A program made the translations under genes and the position numbers. A DNA stretch of 64,000 nt from Streptomyces sp. BHT-5-2 (GTDB lineage: Bacteria; Actinomycetota; Actinomycetes; Streptomycetales; Streptomycetaceae), in NCBI RefSeq assembly GCF_019774615.1, contig NZ_CP081497.1:1488001-1552000 (forward strand), in the 5' to 3' direction. How positions within the stretch are numbered: position 1 is the stretch's first letter; each line of letters starts with the position of its first letter. Positions 62,284 through 64,000 of the stretch are shown here, piece by piece. The notes beneath the pieces were generated by a model that was not told the origin of the DNA, did not search any database, and was given only the letters and a program-made list of their open reading frames with translations.

Positions 62284-63027
62284 ATGAGGCTGCTGCTCGT
62301 CGAGGACGACGACCATGTCGCCGCGGCCCTGTCCGCGGTGCTGTCCCGGCACGGGCTGACCGTCGTGCACGCCCGCAGCGGCACGGAGGCGTTGCAGGCC
62401 CTGCTGCCCGACGACGCCGAGCCGTTCGCCGTGGTGCTGCTCGACCTCGGACTGCCCGACCAGGACGGCTTCGAGGTGTGCGGCCGGATCCGCAAGGTCT
62501 CCTCGACCCCGGTCATCATGGTCACCGCGCGCGCCGACATCCGCTCCCGGATACACGGCCTCAACCTCGGCGCCGACGACTACGTCGTCAAGCCCTACGA
62601 CACCGGCGAACTGCTGGCCCGCATCCACGCGGTGAGCCGGCGCACCGGCGCCCCAGGGGGCGGCGGCGAGCAGCCGGCCGAGGAGAGCGAGCCGCGGGAG
62701 CCGCTGCGGCTCGGGCCGCTCACCGTCGAACTCCCCACCCGCCAGGTGTCGGTGGGCGGCACGGTGGTCCCGCTCACCCGCAAGGAGTTCGACCTGCTGG
62801 CCCTGCTCGCGCAGCGCCCCGGGGTGGTCTTCCGCCGCGAGCAGATCATCAGCGAGGTCTGGCGGACGAGTTGGGAGGGCACCGGCCGCACCCTGGAGGT
62901 CCATGTCGCCTCGCTCCGCGCCAAACTGCGGATGCCGGCGCTGATCGAGACCGTCCGCGGCGTCGGCTACCGCCTGGTCGCCCCGGTCGGCGGCCCCGTC
63001 CCGGGCACCCGCCCGCCGGCCCCCTGA
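62284..63027 (+). CDS. gluR: OmpR-type response regulator GluR
   Basis: 247 aa from ATG after GAAGGGGGG. The receiver domain (about 1-120) has LLVEDDDHV, phospho-acceptor Asp in VVLLDLGLPDQDGF, and the Lys of DYVVKPYDTGE. A winged-helix output domain (about 140-235) has LTRKEFDLLALLAQRPG and TLEVHVASLRAKL. The position divergent from gluABCD matches the S. coelicolor GluR-GluK system that senses glutamate and switches on its uptake. Confidence 0.9.
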   Translation: MRLLLVEDDDHVAAALSAVLSRHGLTVVHARSGTEALQALLPDDAEPFAVVLLDLGLPDQDGFEVCGRIRKVSSTPVIMVTARADIRSRIHGLNLGADDYVVKPYDTGELLARIHAVSRRTGAPGGGGEQPAEESEPREPLRLGPLTVELPTRQVSVGGTVVPLTRKEFDLLALLAQRPGVVFRREQIISEVWRTSWEGTGRTLEVHVASLRAKLRMPALIETVRGVGYRLVAPVGGPVPGTRPPAP

Positions 63028-63042
63028 CGGGCTGCCCGGCCG

Positions 63043-64000
63043 GTGCGCACCCGACTCCTCCCGCTCCTCATCGTCCTGATGGCCGGTGTGCTGCTCGCGC
63101 TCGGCATCCCGCTCGGCGTGATCACCGCCGGGGTGGAGCAGCAGCGGGTGGTGGTCGACCGGATCGACGACGCCGCCCGGTTCGCCTCCCTCGCCCAGTT
63201 CGTCACCGCTCGCCCCGGGGCCGCCGACGGCGGCAAGACCCCCGAGGAGGACGAGCGGTTGGCCACCCTCCGGGCCGAACTCGCCCGCTACCAGGAGCTC
63301 TACGGCATCCGGGCCGGTGTCTTCTACCGCGACCGCACCCCGATGGCCGCCGCCCCACGGGATCTGGCGGTGCCCACCGGCGGCGAGGGCGCCCAGGCGT
63401 TCAGCGAGGCGCTGGCCGGCCGCCGCAGCCACGACCCGCACCAGATCTGGCCCTGGGACGACACCGGCCGGATACCGGTCGCCTCACCCGTCATCCGGGA
63501 CGGCGACGTGGTCGCCGTGGTCGTCACCGACTCGCCCACCGGGCGGATGCGTTCGCGCATCCTGCACGGCTGGGTGCTGATCGCGGCCGGCGAGTGCGCG
63601 GCCATGCTGGTCGCCGTCGCGGCGGCGTTCCGGCTCACCGGCTGGGTGCTGCGGCCGGTGCGGGTGCTCGACGCGGCCAGCCACGACATCGCCACCGGCC
63701 GGATGAACGCCCGGGTCGCCGCCACCGCCGGGCCGCCCGAACTCCGGCGGCTGGCCCGCTCGTTCAACGAGATGGCCGACCATGTCGAGGACGTCCTGGA
63801 GCAGCAGCGCGCCTTCGTCGCTGACGCCTCCCATCAGTTGCGCAACCCGCTCTCCGCGCTGCTGCTGCGGATCGAGCTGCTGGCCCTGGAACTCCCCGAC
63901 GGCAACGAGGAGATCGCCTCGGTCCGCACCGAGGGCAAACGGCTCGCCCGGGTCCTGGACGACCTCCTCGGCCTCGCGCTCGCCGAGCACACCGAGGCCG
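63043..64000 (+). CDS. gluK: Sensor histidine kinase GluK (3' end outside the window)
   Basis: Open from GTG at 63043 to the window end (319 codons, no stop). A first membrane helix (about 5-30) and an extracellular sensor (about 31-165; includes RIPVASPVIRDGDVVAVVV) are followed by a second helix (about 178-200), HAMP (about 200-255) and HisKA with the phospho-accepting His in FVADASHQLRNPLSALLLR. The ATPase domain lies beyond the window. It is 15 nt after gluR. In S. coelicolor GluK senses extracellular glutamate. Confidence 0.88.
   Translation, partial: MRTRLLPLLIVLMAGVLLALGIPLGVITAGVEQQRVVVDRIDDAARFASLAQFVTARPGAADGGKTPEEDERLATLRAELARYQELYGIRAGVFYRDRTPMAAAPRDLAVPTGGEGAQAFSEALAGRRSHDPHQIWPWDDTGRIPVASPVIRDGDVVAVVVTDSPTGRMRSRILHGWVLIAAGECAAMLVAVAAAFRLTGWVLRPVRVLDAASHDIATGRMNARVAATAGPPELRRLARSFNEMADHVEDVLEQQRAFVADASHQLRNPLSALLLRIELLALELPDGNEEIASVRTEGKRLARVLDDLLGLALAEHTEA

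Overview
This window is chromosomal DNA from an actinomycete, almost certainly Streptomyces. GC content is very high with strong third-codon G/C bias. GTG, TTG and ATG starts follow purine-rich ribosome binding sites, the rRNA operon is of Streptomyces type with no tRNA in its spacer, and several genes are Streptomyces hallmarks (osaABC, clgR, GTG-started LCP protein, Cys-containing leader peptides). From memory, the gene order follows the Streptomyces coelicolor segment that runs from the polynucleotide phosphorylase gene to the glutamate-uptake genes.

Region by region. 1-5 kb: pnp, an M16 zinc protease, dapB and a small TPR-like membrane protein on the + strand. 5-6 kb: two small membrane genes on the - strand. 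6.3-10 kb: thyX, dapA and RNase J. 10-15.8 kb: a complete 16S-23S-5S rRNA operon with a leader carrying three repeated promoter-like blocks and a perfect 18-bp terminator. 15.8-16.7 kb: a shortened DegT-type aminotransferase and tRNA-Thr(GGT). 16.7-26.1 kb: the osmoadaptation locus, osaC on the - strand divergent from osaA (ten tandem HAMP-like units) and osaB. 26.2-34 kb: ftsK, a RodZ-like HTH membrane protein, rimO-pgsA-cinA with overlapping stop/start codons, clgR and dps. 34-40.3 kb: a small membrane protein, then nei-type glycosylase and Lhr-type helicase on the - strand. 40.4-42.6 kb: araC-type regulator with azlC-azlD. 42.6-44.4 kb: an unidentified helical-repeat protein, then an 850-bp stretch with a Cys leader peptide that has no operon behind it. 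44.4-49.1 kb: TerD-like protein, secreted lysozyme-fold protein, ArsR regulator, LCP cell-wall ligase and a membrane protein, all on the - strand. 49.4-55 kb: DUF3046 protein, AI-2E-type permease, an inserted transporter cassette, recA and recX. 55.2-58.2 kb: rhodanese and cysteine dioxygenase preceded by a cysteine-rich leader peptide, and an FAD monooxygenase. 58.4-64 kb: the glutamate ABC transporter gluABCD on the - strand, divergent from its two-component system gluR-gluK. The last gene runs off the window.

Most of this is conserved core chromosome: RNA turnover (pnp, rnj), lysine/DAP synthesis (dapA, dapB), thymidylate synthesis, stress signalling, DNA repair (nei, lhr, recA, recX) and envelope genes. 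The clearest accessory element is a 2.07-kb cassette at 50931-52995. It has IS-like multi-copy 20-bp terminal repeats, carries only an MFS efflux gene and no transposase, and ends about 40 bp upstream of the recA promoter. The other points that stand out are two leader peptides of one family (one in front of cysteine dioxygenase, one orphaned), a hairpin abutting the RNase J ribosome binding site, and the HAMP array of OsaA.

Start sites given here were chosen by ribosome binding site and family length. Ends of rRNAs are accurate to a few bases only. No database search was run.
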